From positions 1 to 7,717 of the forward strand of contig SLAD01000425.1 in assembly GCA_007126995.1 (NCBI GenBank): a stretch of DNA of 7,717 nucleotides. Direction: 5' to 3'. Numbering within the stretch: the first letter of the stretch is position 1; each line of letters begins with the position of its first letter. Made by a program: the position numbers and the translations under genes. This DNA is from Kiritimatiellia bacterium (GTDB lineage Bacteria > Verrucomicrobiota > Kiritimatiellia > SLAD01). The notes beneath the pieces are model-generated. The model saw only the letters and a program-made list of their open reading frames with translations, had not been told where the DNA came from and ran no database searches. Shown in pieces: positions 5,904 through 7,717 of the stretch.

Positions 5904-6866
5904 ATGACGGGTGACGGGCTTACGCCGATTGATGCGGCGGCTTGGCTGGAGCGACTACGCGACAGGGAGGGTTCCCGGCCATCCTGTTATGCGATGTACT
6001 CCTCTTTCGCGGATGGCGTGGTCACGGATCCCCGACTGATGATGGTGCCGGTTGACGATCACATGGTGCATCGCGGCGACGCCGTGTTTGAGACGCTCAA
6101 GTGCGTCGACCGTGGCATCTATAATCTGCGCCCGCATCTGGAACGGCTACTGGTGTCCGCCGCAGGAATCGGTTTGGCGCACCCCTATTCGATTCAGCGT
6201 CTGGCAGAATTGGTCTTGGGTACGACCCGCGCCGGTAATCGGTCGGATGCCCTGATCCGCATCCTCCTGTCCCGTGGCACCGGCAGTATGGGTGTTAACC
6301 CTCACGACTGCGTTCGTCCCGAACTCTACATCATTGTCTCGCCACCGAAGCGCCCGTTTATGGCGCGTAAGCCGGAGGGGGCACACATCGCGTTCTCCCG
6401 CATTCCAGCCAAGCCCCCGCCCTTCGCGGCCATCAAACACTGCAACTATTTGCCCAATGCCCTGATGGCGAAGGAAGCCACCGATCGCCAAGTCGATTTC
6501 GTGATCTCCTGCGGCGCTGACCATCGCATCTTGGAGGGCCCAACCGAGAACATCGCCTTGATCACCGATACTCATGAGTTTGTGGCTCCGGATACGCCCG
6601 ATATCCTGCCCGGCACGACGCTGGCGCGCCTGATGGAATTGGCGGAACCGCTCAAAGGCGAGGGAGTGCTGCGTGATGTGCGTCACGGCACACTTTATCC
6701 CGAAGATCTTGCCACTGCGCGTGAGGTGTTTATCGCCGGCACCTCACACGACATCATAGCGGTGACGCGTGTGGAAGAGACCACCTACCCGATCGGCCCC
6801 ATCTATCAGCGGCTCCACGCTGCGCTTCAGGAAGACATTCGCGCCGAACGAACCGCTATCGACTGA
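5904..6866 (+). CDS. Class IV PLP-dependent aminotransferase (BCAT/DAAT-like)
   Basis: A 320-residue fold-type IV PLP enzyme, the group holding branched-chain aminotransferases, D-amino acid transaminases and 4-amino-4-deoxychorismate lyases. Visible landmarks: HRGDAVFETL (56-65), PHLERL with phosphate-contacting R81, AIKHCNYLPNALMAKEA (176-192) with the Schiff-base lysine K178, ILEGPTEN with E211 (209-216), and LPGTT (235-239) near the cofactor phosphate. K178-x-x-N-Y-L-P-N resembles the D-amino acid transaminase pattern as much as BCAT, so the substrate is undecided. The roughly 30-residue N-terminal stretch before YAMYSSF contains a helical WLERLRDRE and seems usual for this subgroup, so ATG 5904 is kept. 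There is no clear ribosome binding site; with 6 bases between the GH13 stop and this ATG, reinitiation after the upstream gene is likely. The last 11 bases overlap the 3' end of the convergent prmA. A functional link to the GH13 enzyme is not evident. Confidence 0.93.
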   Translation: MTGDGLTPIDAAAWLERLRDREGSRPSCYAMYSSFADGVVTDPRLMMVPVDDHMVHRGDAVFETLKCVDRGIYNLRPHLERLLVSAAGIGLAHPYSIQRLAELVLGTTRAGNRSDALIRILLSRGTGSMGVNPHDCVRPELYIIVSPPKRPFMARKPEGAHIAFSRIPAKPPPFAAIKHCNYLPNALMAKEATDRQVDFVISCGADHRILEGPTENIALITDTHEFVAPDTPDILPGTTLARLMELAEPLKGEGVLRDVRHGTLYPEDLATAREVFIAGTSHDIIAVTRVEETTYPIGPIYQRLHAALQEDIRAERTAID

Positions 6867-7717
6867 CCCGCTCGAACAGGAGTCCGGCCCACTCGCCATC
6901 GCCGTCACGAACGATTTCCCGCGCTCCCAGCATGATAAACATATCCGCCACCGCATCGACTTCATGCTCGCGGATGCCACTGAGCGCCAAGTAACGTTCG
7001 GTCGCCTGCCAAAGTGGCTGAGCGGCTTGCATTAATAAGGAGGCGAACAAGTTGGCACAGACCAAGTCGAAGCGTCCGTCGGGTGCGTCCCGTAAAATAT
7101 CGCCCGTTGCCCAGCGCGTCCGTTCAGCGACTCCATTGAGTTTAGCGTTATCCGCTGACTGATTCAGGCAGATGGGGTCATTGTCTGTCCCCAAAACCAC
7201 CTCCATGCCCAACACAGCGCCCGCCACGCCCAGCAAACCGCTGCCACAGCCGACATCCCACATGGACCGGCATGGGCCGACAGGCGGCGCGAGCCGATCA
7301 ATCATTTCCAAACAGAAGCGCGTCGTAAAATGTTCGCCGGTACCAAAGCTCAGTCCCGGCACGATGCGCAACAGACGACGCCCCTGCTCCACAACGGGTT
7401 GCGTCTCCCAGTCAGGAACGATGAACAACCGTTCGCCAATCGGACGGGACTTAAAGTGGAGTTTCCAGAAGGCTTCCCAATCCCGGCTGCGGCAATGGCG
7501 CACGCCGGTCGCTTGAATCGGGAACGGCCAATCGCGGCAGGCATGTTCCGCGGCTTCTGCCGCTTCACGGCAATCAAAGTAGATTTCAACCCAAGTGTGC
7601 TCGGATTCGGGTTGATTCAACTGAACGACATCCCGGTCGGTGTATTCACGAAGCTCGTCCACCAGCTCCTCTCCCACATCGGCCGGCAACACCAAGGTCA
7701 ACACATAACATTCGGCA
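6856..7717 (-). CDS. prmA: Ribosomal protein L11 methyltransferase PrmA, 5' end beyond window
   Basis: PrmA trimethylates the N-terminal amino group and lysines of ribosomal protein L11, using S-adenosylmethionine. Numbered from the GTG at 7704: an N-terminal recognition domain (about 1-60) is joined by the family segment RDWEAFWKLHFKSRPIGERL (74-93). The SAM domain follows with PGLSFGTGEHFTT (117-129), WDVGCGSGLLGVAG (149-162, motif I), TDNDP (173-177, acidic ribose contact) and CANLFASLL (217-225), where most PrmA proteins read A-N-I-L. The frame stays open upstream of GTG 7704 to the window edge (A-E-C-Y before V). PrmA proteins are near 290 residues, so the real start is probably just outside and the feature is marked partial. 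It converges on the aminotransferase gene with an 11-base overlap of coding ends, so the two transcripts must overlap at their ends. It is one of two translation-apparatus methyltransferases in the window, not adjacent to the other. Confidence 0.94.
   Translation of the reverse strand, partial: AECYVLTLVLPADVGEELVDELREYTDRDVVQLNQPESEHTWVEIYFDCREAAEAAEHACRDWPFPIQATGVRHCRSRDWEAFWKLHFKSRPIGERLFIVPDWETQPVVEQGRRLLRIVPGLSFGTGEHFTTRFCLEMIDRLAPPVGPCRSMWDVGCGSGLLGVAGAVLGMEVVLGTDNDPICLNQSADNAKLNGVAERTRWATGDILRDAPDGRFDLVCANLFASLLMQAAQPLWQATERYLALSGIREHEVDAVADMFIMLGAREIVRDGDGEWAGLLFERVSR

Overview
The window has a bacterial gene layout: dense, short gaps, adjacent same-strand genes a few bases apart. The source is uncertain. 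The intramembrane protease resembles the CPBP subgroup tied to exosortase/PEP-CTERM systems. Together with a secreted multidomain GH13 enzyme and a class IV aminotransferase of this type, it loosely suggests Verrucomicrobiota/PVC or an environmental proteobacterium. This is an impression from family knowledge and was not tested by any search.

Left part (1-1650) looks accessory. A polytopic membrane protein of unknown function (50-688) ends inside an imperfect stem that resembles an integron cassette recombination site (attC). The last box of that stem appears to lack two bases exactly at the crossover point. Two small hairpins and a possible promoter follow. Next come a 63-residue ORF (773-964) and a nucleotidyltransferase-fold protein (909-1373) that overlap by 56 bases in different frames, an arrangement like a two-gene toxin-antitoxin or defence-type module. 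A 277-base stretch without a convincing gene separates this part from the rest.

Right part (1651-7717) looks like ordinary chromosome. On the minus strand, a CPBP/CAAX-like intramembrane protease (2373-3152) is followed after 5 bases by rsmI (1651-2367), a 16S rRNA 2'-O-methyltransferase without the usual C-terminal extension. Divergent from them, a secreted GH13 alpha-glucan enzyme (3234-5897) carries two N-terminal carbohydrate-binding-like repeats, an Ig-like domain, a CBM48-like domain and a complete catalytic triad. A class IV PLP aminotransferase (5904-6866) follows 6 bases later. The end of that gene overlaps the end of a convergent prmA (ribosomal protein L11 methyltransferase), whose 5' end runs off the window.

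No pathway obviously joins all these genes. Two are modification enzymes of the translation apparatus (RsmI, PrmA), one pair probably handles extracellular alpha-glucan and amino acid metabolism, and the left genes are mobile-type cargo. No integrase, transposase, tRNA, rRNA or CRISPR array was seen.
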